The position numbers and the translations under genes were made by a program. Under the pieces are notes generated by a model. It saw only the letters and a list, made by a program, of their open reading frames with translations, had not been told where the DNA came from and ran no database searches. Shown one piece after another: positions 1-6,635 of a stretch of DNA of 8,024 nucleotides (the stretch's first letter is position 1; each line of letters starts with the position of its first letter). This DNA is from Bacteroidales bacterium (GTDB lineage Bacteria; Bacteroidota; Bacteroidia; Bacteroidales; UBA7960). Location of the stretch: contig SLNU01000191.1 of the NCBI GenBank assembly GCA_007132865.1, forward strand, positions 1-8,024, written 5' to 3'.

Positions 1-28
1 CAGGTTTATTATTTTTCTTTCGTTCCAT
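1..28 (-). CDS. Possible 5' end of the next head/neck gene (partial, tentative)
   Basis: An ATG on the minus strand at 28-26 opens a frame that reads MERKKNNKP and then leaves the window. A gene is expected here, because head operons usually continue past the major capsid gene into head-completion genes. Nothing else supports it: there is no Shine-Dalgarno sequence upstream, only an AT-rich stretch. An in-frame GTG 33 bases further upstream is also possible but has no ribosome binding site either. The true start may lie outside the window. Confidence 0.3.
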
Positions 29-54
29 TTTATTATATTTTAAATTAATAATAA

Positions 55-75
55 AAATCACATGATTAGTGATTT
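55..75 (-). terminator. Weak hairpin followed by T-run after the major capsid gene
   Basis: Read on the minus strand, AAATCAC and GTGATTT form a perfect 7-bp stem around a 7-base loop, and the sequence then continues TTTTATTATT. It starts 5 bases after the TAA stop of the capsid gene. The stem has only two G-C pairs, so it would be a weak or partial intrinsic terminator, or an RNA 3'-end stabiliser. It could also be chance in AT-rich DNA. Confidence 0.35.
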
Positions 76-80
76 ATTAA

Positions 81-1184
81 TTATGCAGTCGCCGCATGTA
101 CGATACCGCATCTGCCGTTCTGATCACTACGAATTTGAGGCACTTGAATCGTGATCACTTTGAATTTGTTGACCATTCCACCTTCAGTTGTCCAGTGAAT
201 GTTCTGAATTCCAAACCCACGAACTAAGCGAACAACATCAGAAGTCATCTGCACCAACAAGCAATTATCATCAGCTAATGTATCAACGACTTTGATGCCC
301 TGAATCCCTCCGATCTTCATGATCCTTTCACGGATCGTAGTTCCAGGTGTAGTAGCATCATAATCTTTATCAAGAACTGTTTCATACTTCGTTGGGATGT
401 AGATCATCCACGGCCCATAATGAAAGTTGTTGATGCTTTCTTGTTTCCAAGACAAAACATCAGCAACAATATTCGCACCGGTTTTTGTAGAATCATCCCA
501 AGCAGTTGTCAAAACAACCTGATTGCGATCACCGAAATTCACATAACTTTTGATTGTTCCTCCGCCAAAGCTGTAATCAGTATCAGTGAAAAGCATATTT
601 TCAAGATACTCAGCGACTCTTCGAGCGGCACGTTCCGCAGATGTTGTATCTAACGGATTACCAAGACTACGCGATGCCTCAAGCACACGCAGATTGATCT
701 CATAATCAACGTGAATTATCGGGATGGGCAAATACACAGACTTGAACACAGGACGATCTCCTTGAGTGCGTGTAACAGCATCCATCGAAAGATCAGCCTC
801 CATCGCATCCCCAACAGTGTGATGTTCAAGCACTGTTGTTCCCATCGCATTCCCAAGATTATATGTAAGACCTTTATCGATCAAATCTTGAACACCGCCT
901 AAACGGTACTCAGCAATCGGCAAAATAGCCTCATCAAGTGCGAGCCATTCTTCACGACGAAGAACACCAGAATATGCGTTCGCATGTAAATTGATGGGTA
1001 CTTCACGATAACTTGATTCAAGTTTAGGATCTCCCTTCGTATATACAGTGGCGTACACGTTTCCGTCATCACCAAAATAAGGACGCATTAGCCCAACATT
1101 CAAACCGCCAGAACCATATACCCTTCCAGCAACCTCACCCTGCGCTTGTCCTTTTCCTAAAAAATCAACATTTATTTCAGCCAT
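81..1184 (-). CDS. Major capsid protein, HK97/encapsulin-like fold
   Basis: This 367-aa protein is the main building block of the phage head shell. The segment at residues 152-200, starting LPIPIIHVDYEINLR, with ASR at 170-172, NPLDT at 176-180 and a following helix ending ENMLF, is typical of encapsulin-like major capsid proteins (the DUF6260 type, from recall of the family). The N-terminal part at 75-106, LRREEW...GGVQDLIDKGL, also fits that family. No separate N-terminal scaffold domain is present, as expected since a scaffold is encoded two genes upstream. The start is fixed by an AAAGGAGG site 8 bases before the ATG. The gene follows the decoration protein gene by 27 bases and ends in TAA. 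The order protease, decoration, capsid supports the call independently of similarity. Confidence 0.93.
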   Translation of the reverse strand: MAEINVDFLGKGQAQGEVAGRVYGSGGLNVGLMRPYFGDDGNVYATVYTKGDPKLESSYREVPINLHANAYSGVLRREEWLALDEAILPIAEYRLGGVQDLIDKGLTYNLGNAMGTTVLEHHTVGDAMEADLSMDAVTRTQGDRPVFKSVYLPIPIIHVDYEINLRVLEASRSLGNPLDTTSAERAARRVAEYLENMLFTDTDYSFGGGTIKSYVNFGDRNQVVLTTAWDDSTKTGANIVADVLSWKQESINNFHYGPWMIYIPTKYETVLDKDYDATTPGTTIRERIMKIGGIQGIKVVDTLADDNCLLVQMTSDVVRLVRGFGIQNIHWTTEGGMVNKFKVITIQVPQIRSDQNGRCGIVHAATA

Positions 1185-1192
1185 AATTATAT

Positions 1193-1200
1193 CCTCCTTT
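1193..1200 (-). promoter_or_regulatory. Strong ribosome binding site of the major capsid gene
   Basis: AAAGGAGG lies 8 bases before the ATG at 1184 and fits the anti-Shine-Dalgarno sequence perfectly. The capsid protein is made in hundreds of copies per particle. The portal and minor head genes further upstream in the same operon lack such a site. Confidence 0.85.
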
Positions 1201-1211
1201 CTTTTTTAAGT

Positions 1212-1694
1212 TTAGATTATGCGAATTTTGATTCGACCTCCTTCATATGCATCCGCAGATTCTTCATATCCATCAGCCGTACTGTGTGAAAAATCAACAG
1301 CTTCGAGAGCGATGCCGACAACATTCTGCCGATCAACCCAGGACATAGCGCTTTCTTCATCAAAAACTTTCAAAGCACCATTACCCGCAGATGCCAATAA
1401 CGAACCTATCACAGCATTCTCGCCATGATCAAGTATCGCATATACTTCCTCACCACGCACCGCGACCCAACACTGAACCGGATCATTCTCTTCAAAAGCC
1501 TGTTCAATTGTTCTTCCACGAAGTTCATCCTCAAGTGCAAACATAGGAAGAACCGTGCCTGCATCAGATGCGTGTTTTTGTACCTTCCCAGCCGAATTCA
1601 ATTCGATGAGATGTCCAGGACTTAATGCCGCTGCCGCTTGGTACTCAACATTAATATCCACGTACTTTTTTAACTTAATTGTGTTTTTAGCCAT
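1212..1694 (-). CDS. Capsid decoration (cement) protein
   Basis: This 160-aa protein probably binds the outside of the expanded head and stabilises it. The pattern ALSPGHLIELNSAGKVQKH at residues 23-41, then LPMFALEDEL at 49-58, DPVQCWV at 71-77, GEEVYAIL at 81-88 and a terminal IKIRII strand matches small beta-rich phage head decoration proteins that sit between the protease/scaffold and the major capsid gene. The family resemblance is recalled, not searched. The start is set by AAAGGAGGT 8 bases upstream; this site overlaps the last codons of the protease-scaffold gene, whose TAA lies in the spacer, leaving a 5-base gap between the genes. No signal peptide or membrane segment is visible. 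An alternative would be a minor capsid accessory protein without a cement role. Confidence 0.85.
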   Translation of the reverse strand: MAKNTIKLKKYVDINVEYQAAAALSPGHLIELNSAGKVQKHASDAGTVLPMFALEDELRGRTIEQAFEENDPVQCWVAVRGEEVYAILDHGENAVIGSLLASAGNGALKVFDEESAMSWVDRQNVVGIALEAVDFSHSTADGYEESADAYEGGRIKIRII

Positions 1695-1699
1695 CGTTT

Positions 1700-2230
1700 T
1701 TACCTCCTTTCATTTTTGTTATTTTCTTCATTTTTATTTACCCGAAACCCCGGGGGCATTAATTTTCCACCTGACTTTGAAACTTTTTCAGTTGGCGTGA
1801 TTTCACCATTAACGGAATAATCTACCGGTGCTTTCACACTTTTCGCAACATCTTCAAGCAGATCAAAATCAAGGTTGCGCAATTTCTCTTCAGTCCAAAT
1901 TTCTTTGGCATGTGTGAGAATGTGTTTGATCAGATTTGATTTTTTATCGTTATAAAGTTTCTTCATAACTTTCATCATCTCTTGATCTTCAGGAGAAGCC
2001 TCAGCCAGCAATTCTTCATATGTTTTCATTTTTTCTGGCTCTTCTTTATTTACTTCTACAGCTTTCTCAACTTCTTTCTCTTCTTCGACTTCTCGTGGAA
2101 ACATTTTATCAAGTTGCGATTCCTCAAGAGTCAAAAGATACTCGCGATCTTCTTCTGCCCAATGTGTCGCTTTGTTAGCGATCAACTGAACAACTTTTTC
2201 AAGACAGCAAGGACTCTTTTTTTCTTCCAT
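1700..2230 (-). CDS. Nested in-frame scaffold protein (internal start of the protease gene)
   Basis: An ATG inside the protease-scaffold frame is preceded by AAAAGGAGG with a 5-base spacer, one of the best ribosome binding sites in the window, and would give a 176-aa protein. Its sequence begins MEEKKSPCCLEKVVQLIANK, continues with ATHWAEEDREYL, and is then strongly charged (EVEEEKEVEKAVEVNKEEPEK) before ending in a conserved-looking MPPGF near the C-terminus. The starting CC..KV..LI motif is one I recall from scaffold regions of related phages. The arrangement parallels lambda C/Nu3, where the scaffold is made separately from the 3' end of the protease gene. The product should fill the prohead interior and then be degraded. 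Independent expression is inferred from the ribosome binding site alone. Confidence 0.72.
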   Translation of the reverse strand: MEEKKSPCCLEKVVQLIANKATHWAEEDREYLLTLEESQLDKMFPREVEEEKEVEKAVEVNKEEPEKMKTYEELLAEASPEDQEMMKVMKKLYNDKKSNLIKHILTHAKEIWTEEKLRNLDFDLLEDVAKSVKAPVDYSVNGEITPTEKVSKSGGKLMPPGFRVNKNEENNKNERR

Positions 2231-3205
2231 TTTATCCTCCTTTTCTTTTTCGTTAGTATTAGCATTATTAACAACAGACTGTTCAGGTTTCCCTTTACGG
2301 CGAAACATATTAACCTGAACATAGTTTACTTCTCTTCGAACTTTGACAGGATCGCCAGAGAATTCAACTTTACTATCTACACTCTCGATATAGGATTGAC
2401 GATACATCGAGGTTTCATTATTCTCACGAACTCGAACTCGATAAACAAAAAAATCATCATATACTTCTTCAAGAAAATGATAACGATTTTCATTATCTAA
2501 CGAATCAAGTTTTCCTTGAATCTGCGACATCAATTCTTGATATCCTTGTTCATTAGCCATGATTGGAACGTACCCCTGTCGAGCGAGTTCCTTCATGACA
2601 TTAACAGCATCTGTATTCATCTCATTTGCATTCAGTTTTAAAATTTGTAATTTATTTACCCGTACACCGCAACCATCCTGCCACGAACACGCACCTCGCT
2701 CACCGGGCAAAAGTGCTAAATGATCAGGGCGATGATTACGAGCAACCGCTATATAATGTTCACCGTTATACTCACCTGCGATAGGCTCGTCCTCGGTGAA
2801 CACTCCAACACTCACCTCAAGTTGTCGTCCCTGCCTTATATACGACAAAGCTGTAGGTGAGATCGCAAGAAGTTTCTGTTCATCCAACCACGCTTCCGCT
2901 TTTAATTTTCGATCGCTCATATGTGCATTGAAAATCTGACCAACGGATCTTTCCAACTGAGCAGGACTGTTTGCTGAAACATAACGTCCGTTCTCTTGTG
3001 GATGTCCAATCGTAACCGGATGTCCATTCCATGTGTGTGCCATTCTGCCTAAATCTTCTGATGTATGCAGTAATGGCCCTGCACTTCCGCTGTGAACACC
3101 TTCTACCATCATAACAACCGGAACGACCAAATATTTCTTACCTTGGTAAGTCCTCGTCTGTATCTGATAATCAGCGGTAGTTGTTGAATGTGTTTGAATT
3201 TCCAT
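1700..3205 (-). CDS. Prohead protease fused to scaffold (DUF2213-type)
   Basis: This protein of about 501 aa combines a head maturation protease with the capsid scaffold. Residues 1 to about 180 match DUF2213-type phage proteases: NGHP (His62) and a second GHP (His68), EVSVGV with candidate nucleophile Ser132, and NHRPDHLALLPGERG (His158, His162). These recall the His/Ser dyad of S78-like prohead proteases, but the catalytic assignment is inference. A middle region at about 193-308 includes EEVYDDFFVYRVR and DPVKVRREVNYV and is seen in other phage protease-scaffold proteins. Residues 326-501 are Lys/Glu-rich and mostly helical, as expected of a scaffold. I chose the ATG at 3205, two bases after the upstream TGA. 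A TTG at 3211 overlaps that TGA and would add two residues. Neither has a good ribosome binding site, so coupling is likely. Confidence 0.86.
   Translation of the reverse strand: MEIQTHSTTTADYQIQTRTYQGKKYLVVPVVMMVEGVHSGSAGPLLHTSEDLGRMAHTWNGHPVTIGHPQENGRYVSANSPAQLERSVGQIFNAHMSDRKLKAEAWLDEQKLLAISPTALSYIRQGRQLEVSVGVFTEDEPIAGEYNGEHYIAVARNHRPDHLALLPGERGACSWQDGCGVRVNKLQILKLNANEMNTDAVNVMKELARQGYVPIMANEQGYQELMSQIQGKLDSLDNENRYHFLEEVYDDFFVYRVRVRENNETSMYRQSYIESVDSKVEFSGDPVKVRREVNYVQVNMFRRKGKPEQSVVNNANTNEKEKEDKMEEKKSPCCLEKVVQLIANKATHWAEEDREYLLTLEESQLDKMFPREVEEEKEVEKAVEVNKEEPEKMKTYEELLAEASPEDQEMMKVMKKLYNDKKSNLIKHILTHAKEIWTEEKLRNLDFDLLEDVAKSVKAPVDYSVNGEITPTEKVSKSGGKLMPPGFRVNKNEENNKNERR
1703..1710 (-). promoter_or_regulatory. 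Strong ribosome binding site of the decoration protein gene
   Basis: AAAGGAGG lies 8 bases before the ATG at 1694. It sits within the last codons of the protease-scaffold gene, and the TAA stop of that gene (1702-1700) falls in the spacer. A ribosome ending upstream therefore stops almost on top of this start. Confidence 0.85.
2236..2244 (-). promoter_or_regulatory. Internal ribosome binding site for the nested scaffold
   Basis: AAAAGGAGG lies 5 bases before the in-frame ATG at 2230. The surrounding codons read EKEKEDK, so Lys/Glu codons could produce an AGGAGG-like run by chance. However, the match is complete, the spacing is right, and the break falls exactly between the protease half and the scaffold half. 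Confidence 0.72.
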
Positions 3206-3207
3206 TT

Positions 3208-3387
3208 TCAATCTTTTATCGGTTCATATGTATAATTACCTGTTTGTTCTTCATGAATCTTTGAATGATCATCATCACCGAACAAAATCTCATCAGGAAC
3301 ATCTTGATTAGGGAATGCAGGACAACGCAGCGTTTCTTGATCAAAATGTTTACAAGTAAAGCAAATTGGTTTCAAATGTAAAGTCAT
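3208..3387 (-). CDS. Small Cys-containing phage protein, 59 aa
   Basis: The frame encodes a 59-residue protein that begins MTLHLKPICFTCKHFD and ends EPIKD. It has CxxC (Cys9, Cys12), His14 and Cys22, followed by PAFP and PDEILFG. Small proteins with this CxxC...C-AFP...P-EIL pattern commonly sit beside MuF genes in phage head modules; I recall the pattern, but their function is not known to me. The cysteines could bind zinc. The ATG overlaps the MuF stop codon as ATGA, and the TGA stop overlaps or abuts the protease start, so the gene fills exactly the gap between two real genes. There is no Shine-Dalgarno site, which suggests translational coupling. It is unlikely to be chance because both junctions are of operon type and the codons are normal. 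Confidence 0.78.
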   Translation of the reverse strand: MTLHLKPICFTCKHFDQETLRCPAFPNQDVPDEILFGDDDHSKIHEEQTGNYTYEPIKD

Positions 3388-5249
3388 AATTGAATTTTTA
3401 AGATTTTAAGAATTTGATTTTTCCATGTGTAGAAAGAACTGATTCCTTTCGTGCCATGTACAAAATTAACATAATATTCATTCATCATATCTTCAGCGAC
3501 TTCTGTGGCAAGTCCACGGGGTGTTGAAGATGTTAGATATTCAGCCCACGCTTCCGCAATCATTTCATGTTTCAAATGAACGGTGCGACCACCGGCAGTT
3601 GCACCATATTTACTTAAACGATCAGTAACGTGTTGAACACCTTTTGCATGTTCTCGATTAAAAACCATCATAAAATTACGTGTATTCTGAAAACCCAACA
3701 AAGCATCTACTTCATGTCCAAGTTCATGTGACATTATGAAACGAAAATCATCAGCACCCCTGGCCCACCATCCTGATCGATGATTATTCGCAACAATGCT
3801 GTTCATTGTATTAACATTACCACCGTAAACAGGATTCACATACACACCCGCATATTTATCAGGATTCCACACACCAGCACCTGACATTGATTGTGTTCCT
3901 CGTTTTGGCAAACTAAAAGCTACGACATCTTTTCCTACTCTTGGAACTTGATTATTCGCAAACTGCATTGCTTGTTTTTTTGCGTATTCAACTCCCATCA
4001 ATTGTTCGATTTTTTTATAACGATCTGATTTTTGATAATACAAATAAGCATCATTTTTCAGTGCTTTAATCATTGCTGAGGAACTCCCATAACCATTCAT
4101 TTTCACTTCGGGCATTATTTGTTTCATTTGAAACATCGTTTGATTCATTTGATTCGCAATATCTAAATCAAGTTTATCAAAATCAACAAAATCAACATCA
4201 AGATTCTTTTTCGCCCACTCGGCCGCCTCTTTGCGATTTTTAGCAGGATGAAACTCCGCTGTTTCAGGTATCTCCTCAATCGTATCTTCTTCCTGCAATA
4301 TATCTTCATCTTCTTCTGCGACAGGAATTGAAATACAACGGCAATTTGGATGAACCGGTATTAAATTCTCAATTTCCTCAAGTGTGTAAATGCGTCCTTG
4401 CAAAGATGCACATTTTTCACATACATCTAAATCATCAGTCGTTACGAACTCCGCTTTTACTTTTACTCCTGCTACTGCCCAATTACGATACTCTTGAACC
4501 ATGCCTTGATGGTGTGCGCGAATTACTTCTGTTCTTGCAATCATTTGTGCACGTCTACGGGCTGGAATGAATCTCCCTAATGTGTCTGTAATGCCAAGGT
4601 CACCTGATCGCGTACCTGTGATTACAGCATTCATTTTCCGTGCTAATAACTGTGGCCCGTCACCATTCATAATACCTGCTGAAAGTGTGCGACTAATTTG
4701 TGTACTCATCGTAGCAGTGACACCTTTCAACTCCTCAAATACGCGTGTGTACAAAACACCAACACGATCAATATGAAATGGTGTACTCATCGAGGCAGAT
4801 ATACCGCCTGTGCGGTCTAAACTTGGAACAGCAAGTCCGGCTCGTTTCATCTCATATCGTGAACGAATCACACCTCGTTTGTAGCTATCCTCAACATAGA
4901 GATTCGTCCATGGTTCTTCAATAGCTACACCTATTTGAGGTCGTTGCGAGAGTGTTAATAATTCACGATCCGTTAAATCTTCTAACCATTTCATAAAAGA
5001 ATCAACTTTATCTTGTGATCGTGGAAAATCAAACGCACGACGTGCCAACATTACTTGCGGATCTTTTAAACCAAATACATCTAAATCAACTATCGCTTTT
5101 TTAATCTCACTGTTCAATTTATTAAATCGCTTGTTCATCTGAGAAACAAAGGCATTACGAAGCATAGTCGTACGAGTAGGATCATACCTATTTACACGTT
5201 GTGTTACTAACCGTGCTGATTTATAATTCATACGTTTAAATGCTTTCAT
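3384..5249 (-). CDS. MuF-like minor head protein with C-terminal metallopeptidase-like domain
   Basis: This 621-aa protein has two parts. Residues 1 to about 310 form a Mu gpF-like minor head protein: WTNLYVEDSYKRG (114-126), FEELKGVT (171-178), ARTEVIRAHH (238-247), and the putative zinc-binding set Cys277-x2-Cys280 with HPNCRC (His300, Cys303, Cys305). Such proteins bind near the portal and help head assembly. An acidic linker follows (EEDEDILQEEDTIEEIPE, about 312-329). Residues from about 333 to 621 form a second domain with MSHELGHEVD (His508, Glu509, His512) and HEMIAEAWAEY, where Glu562 or Glu566 could be the third zinc ligand of a gluzincin-type metallopeptidase. C-terminal enzyme or toxin domains on MuF proteins are known from temperate phages; this one may act on host or capsid proteins. 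The ATG overlaps the portal stop as ATGA. Start at Met7 is less likely. Confidence 0.93.
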   Translation of the reverse strand: MKAFKRMNYKSARLVTQRVNRYDPTRTTMLRNAFVSQMNKRFNKLNSEIKKAIVDLDVFGLKDPQVMLARRAFDFPRSQDKVDSFMKWLEDLTDRELLTLSQRPQIGVAIEEPWTNLYVEDSYKRGVIRSRYEMKRAGLAVPSLDRTGGISASMSTPFHIDRVGVLYTRVFEELKGVTATMSTQISRTLSAGIMNGDGPQLLARKMNAVITGTRSGDLGITDTLGRFIPARRRAQMIARTEVIRAHHQGMVQEYRNWAVAGVKVKAEFVTTDDLDVCEKCASLQGRIYTLEEIENLIPVHPNCRCISIPVAEEDEDILQEEDTIEEIPETAEFHPAKNRKEAAEWAKKNLDVDFVDFDKLDLDIANQMNQTMFQMKQIMPEVKMNGYGSSSAMIKALKNDAYLYYQKSDRYKKIEQLMGVEYAKKQAMQFANNQVPRVGKDVVAFSLPKRGTQSMSGAGVWNPDKYAGVYVNPVYGGNVNTMNSIVANNHRSGWWARGADDFRFIMSHELGHEVDALLGFQNTRNFMMVFNREHAKGVQHVTDRLSKYGATAGGRTVHLKHEMIAEAWAEYLTSSTPRGLATEVAEDMMNEYYVNFVHGTKGISSFYTWKNQILKILKIQL

Positions 5250-6631
5250 TCTTCTTGATCTTCTTGTTCTTCTTCTTGCTGTTGTGCAATGCGCTCAATC
5301 ATTGATTCATCTTTTATCAATGCATCTCGCATCTCTTCAATTAAATCTATTTCATCTTGCGATAAACCAAGGAAAAGTTCATAAAATGCCGCAGGCGGAA
5401 TAACATATTCAGCATTTGGATTTGTTAAATACTCACGTAATGCTTGTGCTCGTGTCTTGCCTACTTCAGCTTTATCTTTATCACTGACAGAAAATAAATC
5501 TTGCCATAATACAGAGAATGTTTCATCAGGTGCTACAATGATTGATAACTCAACACACTTATTAATAAATGGACGAATGATTCCTTGTTCTGCGAATTCT
5601 TCTCGACGCTGTTGTATGAAAGTGTTCCAATGCTCGGTGTCTTGAGATGATGCTAATTCACCACGTTCAGAACCCGTCAACACACGTTTCGGAATTCCTG
5701 TTTCTGCGCTAATCATCATTATTTGAACATCGACATGATTACTTGGATCTTCGATTTGCGATTGCAATGCTTTTAATTCTACACCTTCAGCAGTGATTAA
5801 TCGGCGCAGTGCGTGTTCATACTCCTCCCACTGCTCCTCTAACCGCTCTCGTTCTTGAACACCTAAAGAAAAATTCTCCGTATCAACGACACCTTGATAA
5901 CCTGGTCGTGCTCCTTTCCAAAACATTTCAGCAGAACCACCGATTAACTTTTCAAGATCAATTAAACGATTATAAACGACTTCAAGTCTTGGTGTTCCTA
6001 AAATTTCACTATCAAGCTGTCCATCTACGACATGCATCAATCGTGAATGATGAACAAAAACCGGAGTAACTTTTGTACTATCGCCACCATTTAGCGTTAG
6101 TTTAATAACATATAATTCAGGTTGTCCGTATCTCTCATCTCGTGGATCTTCAACAAAAGAATGAATTTCTACGAGATCCTCACCAAACGGACGAACATAC
6201 AATAATTCAGAACTTTTAATAACAGGTCGTCGTAAGTCCTCTAATTGTGATGCATCATTGAGGCCGAAAAACAGCACACCGAATCTTCCAAGACCAACAA
6301 GTTTATCAAGGCGGATAAATTTAGTTCGTAATTTTAATCGCTTCTCAAGTTCTTTCCATTGTTTCTCAAACTGTGTTTCTTTATCATCATCTGATTCAAT
6401 GAGTATCAGGGGGCCTCTCCAGCAGTCCTTAATCGGACGATCAATAATAGCTTTAGCCATATCTTGACGTTTATACTGTTGCCAATAATCAGCATACCCT
6501 AATTCTCGTTTATAACCATAAAGTTTATATAGATCACGATCGCCTGAATATTGCATTCCCAACATTGACGCTAATCGCATCCGTGTGATTAATTCACTGT
6601 TTACTTGTGGTGTGTTGTTTTGTTTTTTCAT
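5246..6631 (-). CDS. Phage portal protein (DUF1073 type)
   Basis: The 461-aa product should form the dodecameric ring at one vertex of the head through which DNA is packaged and ejected. Features fitting DUF1073-type portals are DMAKAIIDRPIKDCWRG (57-73), KLVGLGRFGVLFFGL (110-124), VHHSRLMHVVDG (194-204) and AETGIPKRVLTGSERGELAS (309-328), the last being the usual portal signature before the clip and crown region. The C-terminus is helical and ends in an acidic Glu/Gln tail. The DUF1073 family is sometimes labelled 'anti-CBASS Acb1 family' in databases; the length, motifs and place directly before a MuF gene all point to a portal. The start lies 4 bases after the upstream stop without a clear ribosome binding site. 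The stop overlaps the next ATG. Confidence 0.94.
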   Translation of the reverse strand: MKKQNNTPQVNSELITRMRLASMLGMQYSGDRDLYKLYGYKRELGYADYWQQYKRQDMAKAIIDRPIKDCWRGPLILIESDDDKETQFEKQWKELEKRLKLRTKFIRLDKLVGLGRFGVLFFGLNDASQLEDLRRPVIKSSELLYVRPFGEDLVEIHSFVEDPRDERYGQPELYVIKLTLNGGDSTKVTPVFVHHSRLMHVVDGQLDSEILGTPRLEVVYNRLIDLEKLIGGSAEMFWKGARPGYQGVVDTENFSLGVQERERLEEQWEEYEHALRRLITAEGVELKALQSQIEDPSNHVDVQIMMISAETGIPKRVLTGSERGELASSQDTEHWNTFIQQRREEFAEQGIIRPFINKCVELSIIVAPDETFSVLWQDLFSVSDKDKAEVGKTRAQALREYLTNPNAEYVIPPAAFYELFLGLSQDEIDLIEEMRDALIKDESMIERIAQQQEEEQEDQEE

Positions 6632-6635
6632 AACA

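Noticed and set aside
420..902. Plus-strand frames of 60-80 aa within the capsid gene and similar ones elsewhere (for example 4328-4776, 5457-6467)
   Set aside because: They lie opposite strong minus-strand genes, have no ribosome binding sites and show no recognisable protein features.
1185..1192. TATAAT in front of the capsid gene as a -10 promoter box
   Set aside because: It is the spacer between the Shine-Dalgarno and the ATG, so a transcript starting from it would lack the ribosome binding site; no matching -35 was found.
1982..2500. 172-aa plus-strand frame, very rich in Phe and Ile, looking like a membrane protein
   Set aside because: It is the antisense of the Lys/Glu-rich scaffold codons (TTT/TTC opposite AAA/GAA). 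It has no ribosome binding site, and the opposite strand holds a well supported gene.
5246..6631. Anti-CBASS (Acb1-type) nuclease reading of the DUF1073 protein
   Set aside because: The length, portal signature near residues 309-328 and position before MuF fit a portal. I see no pair of HxT/HxS-type phosphoesterase motifs.
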